This document shows, piece by piece, positions 1-9,810 of a DNA stretch of 64,000 bases; within the stretch, counting starts at the first letter, position 1; each line of letters opens with the position of its first letter. The notes under the pieces are model-generated. The model ran no database searches and had not been told where the DNA came from. It worked only from the letters and a program-made list of their open reading frames with translations. The stretch comes from Streptomyces sp. NRRL F-2580 (lineage in GTDB: Bacteria; Actinomycetota; Actinomycetes; Streptomycetales; Streptomycetaceae), in assembly GCF_000720115.1 (NCBI RefSeq), contig NZ_JOIR01000011.1:186001-250000 (forward strand), in the 5' to 3' direction. The position numbers were made by a program, and so were the translations under genes.

Positions 1-2
1 TC

Positions 3-671
3 AACCTCGACCAGGTCCCGCACCCCGTCACCGCCCACTACCCGGCCTCCGGACAGAAGTTCTTCGACCGGCTGCGGTACGCCACGGCCTACCGCGAGAC
101 CGTGCCGCTGCGCGAGGAACCGGTGGCCGCCGACGGGACGCTGGCGCAGGGGCCGCCGTACGTCCTGGAGGCCCGGCGGCTCTCGCACCCGGTGGAGTCC
201 TTCGGCTACCGGATCACCGAGCCCGACGGGCGCCGCATGGTGCCGGAGCTGCTCGCGCGGCACGGCATCAAGGGGCCCGACGTGGGCCGGATCCAGCGCG
301 ACGGGCGGCTCGGCGAGGTCACCCTCGACGAGGTCAGCGAGCACCGGCCCGGACAGCGGTTCGCCTTCGTCATGGACACCCGGCTGTGCCCCGGCGTGGA
401 CGCGCTCGCCGAGGGCTGCGACATGCTGGTGATCGAGTCGACCTTCCTCGACGAGGACGAGCGGCTGGCCACCGACCACGGGCACCTCACGGCGGGCCAG
501 GCGGGGCGGGTGGCGCGGGCCGCGGGGGTACGGCACCTCGTGCTGACGCACTTCTCGCAGCGGTACACGGACCCCTCCGCGTTCGAACGGCAGGCGCGGG
601 CCGCGGGCTTCGAGGGCGAGCTGACGGTGGCGGAGGACCTGGTGCGCGTGCCGCTCCCCAAGCGCGGCTGA
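3..671 (+). CDS. rnz: Ribonuclease Z-like metallo-beta-lactamase-fold nuclease (C-terminal part)
   Basis: The reading frame is open from the window edge, so the N-terminus with the first HxHxDH zinc motif lies outside; about 222 residues remain. The visible part begins [24 protein letters not shown] and contains the late metallo-beta-lactamase features: a VMDT-type Asp strand, [11 protein letters not shown], and a C-terminal LTHFSQRY segment supplying the last His ligand. These are typical of tRNA 3'-processing RNase Z or a close RNase Z-like relative. The family cleaves 3' trailers from tRNA precursors in the cytoplasm. The internal ATG at 102 is not the start because homology-like sequence continues upstream of it. 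It ends about 95 bp before a PfkB kinase and appears to be a separate transcription unit. The family call is good; the exact substrate is inferred. Confidence 0.8.
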   Translation, partial: NLDQVPHPVTAHYPASGQKFFDRLRYATAYRETVPLREEPVAADGTLAQGPPYVLEARRLSHPVESFGYRITEPDGRRMVPELLARHGIKGPDVGRIQRDGRLGEVTLDEVSEHRPGQRFAFVMDTRLCPGVDALAEGCDMLVIESTFLDEDERLATDHGHLTAGQAGRVARAAGVRHLVLTHFSQRYTDPSAFERQARAAGFEGELTVAEDLVRVPLPKRG

Positions 672-765
672 ACGGGCGGGTGATCTGCGCCACACTGGGG
701 TTCGGCCCTGCCCCGGGCGGGCAGGGCTGGCAGCTTTCCGCCGGAAACTCATCGGGGAGTACACC

Positions 766-1860
766 GTGACCAGTAGGGACCTCGACAGCCGCGCAGCCGC
801 AGTGGACCCGCTCGGTCCGGTGCGCGATCCGCAGGAACCGGGCTGTGACGTCTTCCTGACCGGGACGGTCTTCCTCGACATCATCTTCACGGGCCTCGAC
901 TCGGCACCCGTCCGCGGTACGGAGTCCTGGGCGCGCGGCATGGGCTCCAGCCCCGGCGGCGTCGCCAACATGGCCACCGCCCTGGCCCGGCTGGGCCTGC
1001 GCACCTCGCTGGCCGCGGCCTTCGGGGACGACCACTACGGCGAGTACTGCTGGGACGCCCTGGAGCAGGGCGAGGGCATCGACCTGTCCATGTCGCGCAC
1101 GATCCCCGGCTGGCACAGCCCCGTCACCGTCTCGATGGCCTACGAGGGCGAGCGCACGATGGTCTCGCACGGCCACGAGGCACCGCCGCCCGCCGACGCC
1201 GGCCCCTTCCCGCACTGCCCGCCGCGGGCCCGCGCGGCCGTGGCCGCGCTCGGTGCCGGCCGGGGCGAGGAGTGGATCGGCGAGGCCGCCCGGCACGGCT
1301 CGCGGATCTTCGCGGACGTGGGATGGGACGACAGCGGGCGGTGGGACCTGGGGGCCCTGGCCGACCTGGAGCACTGCGAGGCCTTCCTGCCGAACGCGGG
1401 CGAGGCCATGCGGTACACCCGCACCGACTGCCCGCGCGCCGCCGCCCGGGCGCTCGCGGAGAAGGTGCCGATCGCCGTGGTCACGATGGGTGCGGAGGGT
1501 TCGTACGCGGTGGACGGGCGCACCGGGGAGACGGCCCAGGTCCCCGGGATCACGGTGGACGAGCTGGACCCGACGGGGGCGGGGGACGTGTACGTGGCGG
1601 GCTTCGTCACCGGCACCCTGGCGGGCTGGCCCCTCGCGGACCGCCTCGCCTTCGCCGGGCTGACGGCCGCCCTGTCCGTCCAGGAGTTCGGCGGCTCCCT
1701 GTCGGCCCCCGGCTGGCCGGAGGTGGCCCACTGGTGGCGGACCGCCCCGCACGCGTTGCGCGGCCGCTACGGCTTCCTGGACGACCTGATCCCGCCCGGC
1801 TCCGGCCCGGCGGCCCGGCGCAGAGCCGTGCCCACGATCGGCTTCCGGCACTCCGCGTGA
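766..1860 (+). CDS. PfkB-family carbohydrate/nucleoside kinase
   Basis: A 364-residue member of the PfkB (ribokinase-like) family, which phosphorylates sugars or nucleosides with ATP in the cytoplasm. Visible signatures are the N-terminal glycine motif GGVANMATALARLG (about residues 64-77), which binds the sugar and forms the lid, and the C-terminal DPTGAGDVYVAGFV motif (about residues 268-281) with the catalytic Asp and the ATP-site anion hole. The start is a GTG preceded by GGGGAGT. The first about 25 residues are an extra leader before the beta-strand CDVFLTGTVFLD. The sugar cannot be read from sequence: there are no fructose-1-phosphate, ribose or adenosine-specific motifs that I recognise, and no linked transporter or regulator. 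The protein has an Ala/Arg-rich tail of about 20 residues. Confidence 0.85.
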   Translation: MTSRDLDSRAAAVDPLGPVRDPQEPGCDVFLTGTVFLDIIFTGLDSAPVRGTESWARGMGSSPGGVANMATALARLGLRTSLAAAFGDDHYGEYCWDALEQGEGIDLSMSRTIPGWHSPVTVSMAYEGERTMVSHGHEAPPPADAGPFPHCPPRARAAVAALGAGRGEEWIGEAARHGSRIFADVGWDDSGRWDLGALADLEHCEAFLPNAGEAMRYTRTDCPRAAARALAEKVPIAVVTMGAEGSYAVDGRTGETAQVPGITVDELDPTGAGDVYVAGFVTGTLAGWPLADRLAFAGLTAALSVQEFGGSLSAPGWPEVAHWWRTAPHALRGRYGFLDDLIPPGSGPAARRRAVPTIGFRHSA

Positions 1861-2017
1861 CCGCACGGCCACAGGGCCGTGGCGCCACGGGGGCCGCGCG
1901 GCGAGGGCGTAAAACCTCTCGGGGAAGCAGCGGCGGCGACGTACGCTTGGTATTCCGGAGGTCGTCGATCGGCGCGGCCCCTCAGCGGGAGGTATGTGCA
2001 GGCCACAGTGCCGGCCC

Positions 2018-3061
<1,044 letters not shown>

Positions 3062-3074
3062 ACCCCAGCGCACC

Positions 3075-3572
3075 ATGTCGATCGACGTCAACAACGAGTC
3101 CGGAACCGAGGTCGACGAGCAGGCGATCCTCGACATCGCCCGCTACGCGCTCACCCGGATGAGGATCCACCCGCTCTCCGAGCTCTCCGTCATCGTCATC
3201 GACGAGGACGCGATGGAGCAGCTCCACATCCAGTGGATGGACCTGCCCGGCCCGACCGACGTCATGTCCTTCCCGATGGACGAGCTCCGTCCGCCGGCGA
3301 AGGACGACGAGGAGCCCCCGCAGGGGCTCCTCGGCGACATCGTGCTCTGCCCCGAGGTCGCGAAGAAGCAGGGTGAGGACGCGCCCACGCAGCACTCCAT
3401 GGACGAGGAGCTCCAGCTCCTGACCGTCCACGGAGTGCTGCACCTGCTCGGCTACGACCACGAGGAACCGGACGAGAAGGCCGAGATGTTCGGCCTCCAG
3501 GCGGCCATCGTCGACGGCTGGCGCGGTGAGCGCGGCATGACCGGTCCGTCCCCGGCGCCCACCGTCTCGTGA
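3075..3572 (+). CDS. ybeY: Endoribonuclease YbeY (rRNA maturation)
   Basis: A 165-residue single-strand endoribonuclease that participates in 16S rRNA 3'-end maturation and ribosome quality control. The UPF0054 zinc signature HxxxHxxxxxH is present as [11 protein letters not shown] (about residues 119-129), supplying three His ligands. The upstream [11 protein letters not shown] segment is also characteristic. The ATG at 3075 is chosen because it begins [10 protein letters not shown] just after the phoH stop; the longer open frame upstream lies inside phoH. The stop overlaps the GTG of the next gene (GTGA), indicating translational coupling. Confidence 0.95.
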   Translation: MSIDVNNESGTEVDEQAILDIARYALTRMRIHPLSELSVIVIDEDAMEQLHIQWMDLPGPTDVMSFPMDELRPPAKDDEEPPQGLLGDIVLCPEVAKKQGEDAPTQHSMDEELQLLTVHGVLHLLGYDHEEPDEKAEMFGLQAAIVDGWRGERGMTGPSPAPTVS

Positions 3573-4873
3573 ACGCCGCGCAGCTGATCACCGGCGCGGT
3601 ACTGCTGGTGGTGGTGGCCTGGTTCGCGGCGTGCGCCGAGTCCGGGATCGCCCGCACTTCGATCTTCCGCGCCGAGCAGGCCGTACGGGAGGGCCGGCGC
3701 GGCAGCGAGAAGCTCGCCCAGGTCGCCGGCGACCCCACCCGCTACCTCAACGTGGCGCTGCTGGTCCGCGTCACCTGCGAGATGGCGGCCGGGGTGCTCG
3801 TCACCTACGTCTGCCTCGACGAGTTCGGCGACAACTGGACCGCGCTGCTCGTGGCCATCGCCGTGATGGTGCTCGTCTCCTTCGTCGCCGTCGGGGTCTC
3901 CCCGCGCACGATCGGCCGCCAGCACCCGCTGAACACCTCGACGGCGGCCGCGTACGTCCTCGTCCCCCTCGCCCGGGTGATGGGGCCGATCCCGCAGCTG
4001 CTGATCCTCATCGGCAACGCCCTCACGCCCGGAAAGGGCTTCCGCAAGGGGCCGTTCGCCTCCGAGGCGGAGCTGCGCGCGATGGTGGACCTCGCGGAGC
4101 GGGAATCGCTGATCGAGGACGACGAGCGCCGGATGGTGCACCAGGTCTTCGAGCTCGGCGACACCCTGGTGCGCGAGGTGATGGTGCCCCGCACCGACCT
4201 GGTCTGCATCGAGCGGTACAAGACGGTCCGTCAGGCGACCACGCTGGCGCTGCGGTCCGGCTTCTCGCGCATCCCCGTGACCGGGGAGAACGAGGACGAC
4301 ATCGTCGGGATCGTCTACCTGAAGGACCTGGTCCGCAAGACCCACATCAGCCGTGAGGCGGAGTCCGACCTGGTCTCCACGGCGATGCGGGCGGCCGTCT
4401 TCGTGCCCGACACCAAGAACGCGGGCGACCTGCTGCGCGAGATGCAGCAGGTGCGCAACCACGTCGCCGTCGTCATCGACGAGTACGGCGGCACGGCCGG
4501 CATCGTCACCATCGAGGACATCCTCGAGGAGATCGTCGGCGAGATCACGGACGAGTACGACCGTGAGCTCCCGCCGGTCGAGGACCTGGGCGAGGACCGC
4601 TACCGGGTCACGGCGCGCCTCGACATCACCGACCTCGGCGAGCTGTTCAAAGTCGAGGCCTTCGACGACGAGGACGTGGAGACGGTCGGCGGCCTGCTGG
4701 CGAAGGCGCTGGGCCGGGTGCCGATCGCGGGCGCCTCGGCGCTGGTGGAACTGCCCGACGGGCGTCCGTTGCGGATGACGGCCGAGTCCACGGCGGGGCG
4801 GCGGAACAAGATCGTTACGGTGCTGGTGGAACCGGTGGCCGCGGCGGAGACCGCGGGGGAGGAGGGGGAATGA
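3569..4873 (+). CDS. CNNM/CorC-type membrane protein with CBS pair
   Basis: A 434-residue 'hemolysin-family' membrane protein. The N-terminal DUF21/CNNM domain (about residues 1-180) has hydrophobic segments at about 3-23, 58-78, 88-108 and 125-145. It is followed by two CBS motifs (about 205-330, including FSRIPVTG and [19 protein letters not shown]) and a C-terminal CorC_HlyC domain starting [16 protein letters not shown]. Such proteins are implicated in Mg2+/Co2+ homeostasis, with the CBS pair sensing adenine nucleotides. The GTG start overlaps the ybeY stop and the stop overlaps the next ATG (ATGA), so it is the middle of a coupled operon. The transport role is inferred from the family. 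Confidence 0.88.
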   Translation: MNAAQLITGAVLLVVVAWFAACAESGIARTSIFRAEQAVREGRRGSEKLAQVAGDPTRYLNVALLVRVTCEMAAGVLVTYVCLDEFGDNWTALLVAIAVMVLVSFVAVGVSPRTIGRQHPLNTSTAAAYVLVPLARVMGPIPQLLILIGNALTPGKGFRKGPFASEAELRAMVDLAERESLIEDDERRMVHQVFELGDTLVREVMVPRTDLVCIERYKTVRQATTLALRSGFSRIPVTGENEDDIVGIVYLKDLVRKTHISREAESDLVSTAMRAAVFVPDTKNAGDLLREMQQVRNHVAVVIDEYGGTAGIVTIEDILEEIVGEITDEYDRELPPVEDLGEDRYRVTARLDITDLGELFKVEAFDDEDVETVGGLLAKALGRVPIAGASALVELPDGRPLRMTAESTAGRRNKIVTVLVEPVAAAETAGEEGE

Positions 4874-5223
4874 CCCCGGCGGAGCTGCGGGAATTCTGTC
4901 TGGGCTTCAACGCGTCGGTGGAGGAGTTCCCCTTCACGCCGGAGACCTCGGTGTTCAAGGTGCTGGGCAAGGTGTTCGCGCTCTCCGCGCTGGACGCGGA
5001 GCCGCTGAAGGTCAACCTCAAGTGCGAGCCGGAGCTGGCGGTGCGGCTGCGGGAGGAGCACGAGGCGATCGTGCCGGGCTATCACATGAACAAGCGGCAC
5101 TGGAACACGGTGACCGTCGGCGGGATCCCCGACGCGATGCTGCGCGAGCTCGTCGAGGACTCGTACGACCTGGTCGTCGCCGGGTTGCCGCGGGCGGAGC
5201 GGCTGAGGCTCGACCGGCCGTGA
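4870..5223 (+). CDS. MmcQ/YjbR-family protein
   Basis: A 117-residue protein with the compact MmcQ/YjbR fold (CyaY-like DNA-binding superfamily). Recognisable elements are the N-terminal LREFCLGFNASVEEFPF helix, the KVFALSALD strand, LKVNLKCEPELAVRLREE, and the C-terminal HWNTVTV...LRELVEDSYDLVVAGL helix. The biochemical function of the family is unsettled: DNA binding has been reported for YjbR-like members, but no catalytic residues are known. The start codon overlaps the stop of the CNNM/CBS gene by ATGA, placing it in the phoH-ybeY-CNNM operon. Confidence 0.85.
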   Translation: MTPAELREFCLGFNASVEEFPFTPETSVFKVLGKVFALSALDAEPLKVNLKCEPELAVRLREEHEAIVPGYHMNKRHWNTVTVGGIPDAMLRELVEDSYDLVVAGLPRAERLRLDRP

Positions 5224-5283
5224 GCCGGGCCGTGGCCGGGGCGCCGCGGCGGGGTCGTTGCGCGGCCCGGCCGGGGCGCTCCC

Positions 5284-5296
5284 TATGCTTTCGACC
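5284..5296 (+). promoter_or_regulatory. Leaderless -10 element for the deaminase-like gene
   Basis: TATGCT at 5284-5289 is followed by seven bases and then the ATG at 5297. This is the spacing expected if transcription starts on or next to the A of the start codon. No Shine-Dalgarno sequence lies between. Inferred from sequence only. Confidence 0.45.
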
Positions 5297-5656
5297 ATGA
5301 CCGAGAGCACCGGGATCGACCCCGAGGACAGCAAGATCATCACGCTGGCGCGCAGCGCCCGGGCCCGCAACGGGGTGCCCGAGGGGGCGGCGGTGCGCGA
5401 CGAGACGGGCCGCACGTACGTCGCCGGGACGGTGGAGCTCGACTCCCTGAAGCTGAGCGCGCTGCAGACCGCGGTCGCGATGGCCGTGGCGAGCGGGGCG
5501 CGGTCCCTGGAGGCCGCGGCCGTCGTCAGCGCGGCCGACGCCCCCGCCGAGGCCGACCGCGCGGCCGTCCGCGACCTGGGCGGCCCGGACACGCCGGTGC
5601 TGCTGGCCGCCCCGGACGGCACCCTGAAGTCCACCACCCCGGCAGGCCGCCGCTAG
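5297..5656 (+). CDS. Cytidine deaminase-like small protein lacking the zinc site
   Basis: A 119-residue protein resembling the cytidine deaminase fold (segments GAAVRDETGRTYVAGTVE and LSALQTAVAMAVASGAR match the CDA beta-sheet and helix). The HAE and PCxxC zinc/catalytic motifs that define active cytidine deaminases are absent, so it is probably not an active deaminase. The ATG at 5297 is used rather than the one at 5258 because the sequence before it is not protein-like and a TATGCT -10-like hexamer (5284-5289) ends seven bases before it, implying a leaderless transcript. In Streptomyces this gene typically lies between the MmcQ gene and era; here about 5 kb intervene. Confidence 0.7.
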   Translation: MTESTGIDPEDSKIITLARSARARNGVPEGAAVRDETGRTYVAGTVELDSLKLSALQTAVAMAVASGARSLEAAAVVSAADAPAEADRAAVRDLGGPDTPVLLAAPDGTLKSTTPAGRR

Positions 5657-5716
5657 CCTCCCGGCGGGGTGGCCGCGCCTCTCTGCGCGCCCGCGCACAT
5701 CCAGCCCCGCCGGGCC

Positions 5717-5860
5717 GGTTTCAGCCTCGCCGGCGTTTGAGGCGCGGGGTCTGGGGCGGAGCCCTAGAGAACCCGGCTCCGCCGGGCACCGGGCTCTGCC
5801 CGGACCCTCCCCAGACTTCGTCCGGGGGGACCCCCACTCAAACGCCGGCGAGGCTGGATG
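5717..5860. repeat. Streptomyces short intergenic repeat (copy A)
   Basis: This 345-bp gap after the deaminase-like gene is mostly repeat. Copy A runs from CAGCCTCGCCGGCGTTTGAGG, through a GGGGTCTGGGGCGGAGCCC arm and its inverted partner GGGCTCTGCCCGGACCC, to CTCAAACGCCGGCGAGGCTGG. The two ends are inverted copies of each other, so the unit can fold into a long hairpin. The same building blocks recur near 9.9, 39.5 and 44.9 kb. It may act as a terminator for the upstream operon; no coding potential is credible here. Confidence 0.75.
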
Positions 5861-5950
5861 TTGCCCGGGCGGGCGAGAGGGTGGCGGCGGGGCTGGATGT
5901 TGCCCGGGCGGGCGAGAAGGTGGCGGCGGGGCCGGATTTGGCCCGGGCGG
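5852..5950 (+). repeat. 39-bp tandem repeat, two full units plus a degenerate third
   Basis: Unit 1 is 5852-5890 and unit 2 is 5891-5929. Each begins GGCTGGATGTTGCCCGGGCG and ends GTGGCGGCGG, differing at one base (GAGAGG versus GAGAAG). A shortened third unit (5930-5950) begins GGCCGGATTTGGCCCGGGCGG. It starts inside the right end of repeat copy A, so it looks like local expansion of the repeat edge. It lies between convergent genes. Confidence 0.8.
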
Positions 5951-6001
5951 AGCCGGATCGCGCCGTCGGCAGAGCTGGATGTGGCGCGGGTCCGCCGGAG
6001 G

Positions 6002-7279
6002 CTAGGGGCGGCGGCGGATGACCATCGCCATCAGCGCGGCCATCGCGCACAGCGCGCCCGAGGCGTACCAGACGACGTCGTACGAGCCGGTCAGGTCCCG
6101 GGCCAGGCCGCCCAGGAACGCCACCACCGCCGCGCCGACCTGGTGCGAGGCCAGCACCCAGCCGAAGACGATCGCGCTGTCCTCCCCGTAGTGCTCACGG
6201 CAGAGCGCGATGGTCGGCGGGACGGTCGCGACCCAGTCCAGCCCGTAGAAGACGATGAAGAAGACCATCGGCGGGTGCACGGACGGCGCCAGCAGCATCG
6301 GCAGGAAGAGCAGCGAGATCCCGCGCAGCGCGTAGTACACCGCCAGCAGGCGGCGCGCCTCGAAGCGGTCCGTGAACCAGCCGGAGGCGATGGTGCCGAC
6401 GACGTCGAACACCCCGATCACCGCGAGCAGCCCCGCGGCCGCCGTCACCGGCATCCCGTGGTCGTGGGCCGCCGGTACGAAGTGGGTCTTGACCAGCCCG
6501 TTGGTCGAGGCCCCGCAGATCGCGAAGGTGCCCGCGAGCAGCCAGAAGGGGCCGGTCCGGGCCGCCTTGAACAGCACCGTCACCGTCCGCCGCGCCGCGC
6601 CCGTCACCGGGGCGGGCTTTTCCGCGTACGTGCCCCCGTACGGCGCGAGCCCCACGTCCGCCGGGTGGTCGCGCAGCAGCAGCCAGACGAACGGGGCGAC
6701 GACCAGGGCCGCCAGCGACACCGTCACCGCCGCCGGACGCCAGCCGTGGTGCTCCACCAGCCAGGACAGCAGCGGCAGGAAGACCAGCTGACCGGAGGCC
6801 CCGGCCGCGGTCAGGATGCCGGTGACGAGGCCGCGCCGGGCGGTGAACCAGCGGTTGGTCACCGTGGCGGCGAAGGCCAGTGCCATGGAGCCGCTGCCCA
6901 GGCCCACCAGCACGCCCCAGAACAGCACCAGCTGCCAGGACGCCGTCATCCACACGGTGGCCGCGGTGCCGCCGGATATGACCAGCAGGGCCAGGGCCAC
7001 CACCTTGCGGATGCCGAAGCGGTCCATCAGCGCCGCGGCGAAGGGGGCGGTGAGCCCGTACAGCGCGAGGTTCACCGAGACGGCGATGCCGATCGTGCCG
7101 CGCGACCAGTCGAACTCCTCGTGCAGCGGCTCGATGAGCAGTCCGGGCAGCGAGGCGAAGGCGGCGGCGCCGATGATCGTCACGAAGGCGACGGCCGCGA
7201 CGAACCAGGCGCGGTGGATGCGTCCCGGGACGGCCGCAGGCGTGGTCGTGGGGGCGGGGGTGGGGGCTGTCTGCGTCAC
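6002..7279 (-). CDS. MFS transporter (12-TM, OFA/MCT-like)
   Basis: A 425-residue major facilitator superfamily permease. After a Pro/Thr-rich N-terminus it shows about 12 hydrophobic segments beginning AWFVAAVAFVTIIGAAAFASL. The first MFS loop motif is LMDRFGIRKV (about residues 86-95), and a second half repeats the pattern (WFTDRFEARRL at about 290). The FDWSRGTIGIAVSVNLALYGL segment is typical of the monocarboxylate/OFA-like MFS subgroup. The substrate is unknown. The start is GTG at 7279. It is divergent from the GlxA/AraC regulator, separated by 71 bp containing the palindrome TTCCGGCCGGAA, so that regulator probably controls it. Confidence 0.85.
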   Translation of the reverse strand: MTQTAPTPAPTTTPAAVPGRIHRAWFVAAVAFVTIIGAAAFASLPGLLIEPLHEEFDWSRGTIGIAVSVNLALYGLTAPFAAALMDRFGIRKVVALALLVISGGTAATVWMTASWQLVLFWGVLVGLGSGSMALAFAATVTNRWFTARRGLVTGILTAAGASGQLVFLPLLSWLVEHHGWRPAAVTVSLAALVVAPFVWLLLRDHPADVGLAPYGGTYAEKPAPVTGAARRTVTVLFKAARTGPFWLLAGTFAICGASTNGLVKTHFVPAAHDHGMPVTAAAGLLAVIGVFDVVGTIASGWFTDRFEARRLLAVYYALRGISLLFLPMLLAPSVHPPMVFFIVFYGLDWVATVPPTIALCREHYGEDSAIVFGWVLASHQVGAAVVAFLGGLARDLTGSYDVVWYASGALCAMAALMAMVIRRRP

Positions 7280-7288
7280 GCGGACAGC

Positions 7289-7300
7289 TTCCGGCCGGAA
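7289..7300. promoter_or_regulatory. Palindromic operator candidate between MFS and GlxA-type regulator
   Basis: TTCCGGCCGGAA is a perfect 12-bp palindrome in the 71-bp divergent intergenic region, 10 bp upstream of the MFS start and about 39 bp upstream of the regulator's -10-like hexamer. A role as binding site for the neighbouring regulator is inferred. Confidence 0.35.
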
Positions 7301-7338
7301 GGGTCGCCGACGACAGTGGCCTGACCGACACCCTTCGA

Positions 7339-7350
7339 TATGATCGGGCC
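7339..7350 (+). promoter_or_regulatory. Leaderless promoter -10 for the GlxA-type regulator
   Basis: TATGAT at 7339-7344 is six bases upstream of the ATG at 7351, with no ribosome-binding site between. This fits transcription starting at the initiation codon. Confidence 0.5.
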
Positions 7351-8400
7351 ATGGCCCTTCACCGTGTCGTCGTCCTCGCGCTCACCGGGTTGCTGCCCTT
7401 CGAGCTCGGCATACCGCACCGGATCTTCGGCCGCGCCAAGGATTCCGCCGGCCGGCCGCTGTACGAGATCCTGACCTGCGCCCTGACCCCCGGGCCGGTG
7501 CGCACGGACGCCGACTTCGCGGTCCAGGTCGAGCACGGCCCCGAGCTGCTGGCCACGGCCGACACGGTGGTGGTGCCCGCCTCGTACGAGCTGGGGCCGG
7601 TGTACGAGGAGGGCAGGCTGAGCGCGGAGCTCACCGCGGCGCTCGCGCACATCCGGCCCGGCACCCGGCTCGTCTCCATCTGCACGGGCGGGTACGTGCT
7701 GGCCGCCGCCGGGTTCCTGGACGGCCGCCCGGCCACCACGCACTGGTTCCACGCCGAGCACTTCCAGCGGCTCTTCCCGGCCGTGCGGGTGGACGCCGGC
7801 GTGCTCTACACCGACGACGGGGACGTGCTGACCTCGGCCGGGGTCGCCGCCGGTATCGACCTGTGCCTGCACATCGTGCGCCGTGACCACGGGGCGGCCG
7901 TCGCCAACGACGTGGCCCGGCGGACCGTCGTACCGCCGCACCGGGACGGCGGGCAGGCCCAGTTCATCGAACGCCCGGTGCCGCAGCCGCAGCTGGCCAG
8001 CACCGCGGCGGCCCGCGCGTGGGTGCTGGACCGGCTGCACGAGCCGGTGCGGCTGGTCGACCTGGCCCGGCAGGAGGCCATGTCGGTACGGACGTTCACG
8101 CGCAGGTTCCGGGAGGAGGCCGGGATCAGCCCCGGCGAGTGGATCGTCGGACAGCGGGTGGAACGGGCCCGGCGGCTGCTGGAGCGGACCGATCTGCCGA
8201 TGGAACAGGTGGCGCGGGAGACGGGCTTCGGGACGGCCCAGTCGCTGCGCAAGCACGTGCAGGCGGCGCTGGGGGTGAGCCCGACGGCCTACCGGCGCAC
8301 GTTCCGCGCGTCCGGCGGGGACGCGGGCGAAGAGGGGCGCGGAGGCGGGAACCTGCCATCTCCTGATGGGTCATCAGTTGGCGCCGGATCCGTGCATTGA
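7351..8400 (+). CDS. GlxA-family transcriptional regulator (DJ-1/PfpI + AraC HTH)
   Basis: A 349-residue two-domain regulator. The N-terminal class I glutamine amidotransferase-like DJ-1/PfpI domain (about residues 3-170) carries the nucleophile-elbow SICTGGYVLAAAG followed by FLDGRPATTHW. The C-terminal AraC-type double helix-turn-helix (about 225-320) includes MSVRTFTRRFREEAGISP, MEQVARETGFGTAQSLRKH and the terminal GVSPTAYRRTF. Such proteins are transcriptional regulators, often of neighbouring transporter or catabolic genes. It is divergent from the MFS gene. The last about 35 residues are a low-complexity Gly/Ser tail. Confidence 0.9.
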   Translation: MALHRVVVLALTGLLPFELGIPHRIFGRAKDSAGRPLYEILTCALTPGPVRTDADFAVQVEHGPELLATADTVVVPASYELGPVYEEGRLSAELTAALAHIRPGTRLVSICTGGYVLAAAGFLDGRPATTHWFHAEHFQRLFPAVRVDAGVLYTDDGDVLTSAGVAAGIDLCLHIVRRDHGAAVANDVARRTVVPPHRDGGQAQFIERPVPQPQLASTAAARAWVLDRLHEPVRLVDLARQEAMSVRTFTRRFREEAGISPGEWIVGQRVERARRLLERTDLPMEQVARETGFGTAQSLRKHVQAALGVSPTAYRRTFRASGGDAGEEGRGGGNLPSPDGSSVGAGSVH

Positions 8401-8472
8401 CTTCTTCCGCCGCCCGCTCGTGAATGGCCCCCGGCGCAGGGGCTCGGCGCGAGGGAACCCAGGGGGCGGGCA

Positions 8473-9810
8473 GTGCGAACAGGGGCGCGGAAGCGGAGAT
8501 GGTCGGCCGCCGTCGGCATGGCGGTGTTCGCCGCCACGGCCGGGAGCGCCCTGAGCGCACCGGCCGCGGCCGAGGGGGAGACACCCCCCGGCCAGGTGGA
8601 GTTCCCGACGCACTGCCTGCCGCCCCAGGAGGCCGGACTCCCACCCGCCGACGGGCCCACCACCGCCCGGATCACCGTCGACAACCCGGCTCCGCAGGTC
8701 GGCGACACCGTCACCGTGACCTACCAGGTGGTCCGGACCCCCGCCGCCAACCCGGCCGGCGGCGAACTCCCCGCCGACGTGCTGACCCCCACCGGCCGGA
8801 TCCTGCTGGCGGGAGCCCAGAGCGGCGAGGTCACCGTCGTCGGGGCCAAGCGCAACGACCCCGTCCGGGCCGGCGAACCCCTCCCCGCCGTCACCATGAC
8901 CGGCACCTTCACCGTCACCGCGCCCGGCGAGACCACCCTCGCCCCGGGCGGCTACACCCTGCACACCAGCCACCCGCTGGACCTCGACACCACCTGCACC
9001 GCCGCAGAACCGTCCGCCACCCCCGTCCCCGCACGCCTGACCGCCACCGCGCTGCCCACGGCCAACCTGCGCAGCGTCTTCCTCGCCGCGGCCTCCGGAA
9101 AACCGGGCGCCAAGGTCAAGGTCACCGCCGCCGGATTCCCCCCGGGCACGGCCCTGACCGTGGCCGGACGGGCCGGCGCCGCCGAAACCGCGGACCGGGT
9201 GAGCGCCACCGCCGACGAGCTGGGCACGGCCGCGGTAGAGCTGCCCGTCACGGACAAGGCCACCACCGCGGTGATCGCCTACGAGGGCCCGGCCTGGTCC
9301 GCGAGCAGGGGCTCGGGCCCGGCCGCGTACACCGTCATCGACGTCGCCCCGATGACGACGGGCACCCGCAAGGTCACGGCCACCGTCGAACCGGGCGCCC
9401 TCGGCATGACCCAGGCCGGTGAGGACATCACCCTCGGCGCGGTCCCGTACGGCGACGGGGGCGCCGCCCCCGGCCGGATCGGCACCGTCACCGTCACCGA
9501 CGCCCGCGGTGGCCCGGCCGGCTGGTCCCTGACGGGCAAGGTCACCGACTTCACGGGACCGGGCGGGGTGCGCATCCCGGGCGCGTCCCTGTCCTGGACC
9601 CCGACCTGCGTGGCGGCCGCCGGCAGCCCGAGCGCGTGTACGCCGGGCAGTGCGGGCGTGGTCGGCCCGGAGGGCGCCCTCCTGGCCTCCACCGCCAACG
9701 CCCCGCTGGTCGGCGGGACCTTCACCATCGACGCCACGGTGACGCTGCGGGTCCCGCCTTACACCCCGCCGGGGGCGTACACGGCGGTGCTGACCCTGAC
9801 CCTGTCGTGA
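8473..9810 (+). CDS. Secreted multi-domain beta-sandwich protein (unknown function)
   Basis: A 445-residue exported protein. The N-terminus has basic residues RKRRW, a hydrophobic core and an AxA-type cleavage region near SAPAAAEG (about residues 25-36), i.e. a Sec signal peptide. The mature part is rich in Thr, Val, Gly and Pro and reads as repeated immunoglobulin-like strands (PQVGDTVTVTYQVV, GTFTVTAPGETTL, PGAKVKVTAAGFPPGTALTVAG). It has no transmembrane anchor or LPxTG-like tail. The following DUF916-type gene starts on its stop codon (GTGA), so the two are translationally coupled and probably function together at the cell surface. I do not recognise a specific family. GTG at 8473 follows GGGGGCGGGCA. 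Confidence 0.75.
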   Translation: MRTGARKRRWSAAVGMAVFAATAGSALSAPAAAEGETPPGQVEFPTHCLPPQEAGLPPADGPTTARITVDNPAPQVGDTVTVTYQVVRTPAANPAGGELPADVLTPTGRILLAGAQSGEVTVVGAKRNDPVRAGEPLPAVTMTGTFTVTAPGETTLAPGGYTLHTSHPLDLDTTCTAAEPSATPVPARLTATALPTANLRSVFLAAASGKPGAKVKVTAAGFPPGTALTVAGRAGAAETADRVSATADELGTAAVELPVTDKATTAVIAYEGPAWSASRGSGPAAYTVIDVAPMTTGTRKVTATVEPGALGMTQAGEDITLGAVPYGDGGAAPGRIGTVTVTDARGGPAGWSLTGKVTDFTGPGGVRIPGASLSWTPTCVAAAGSPSACTPGSAGVVGPEGALLASTANAPLVGGTFTIDATVTLRVPPYTPPGAYTAVLTLTLS

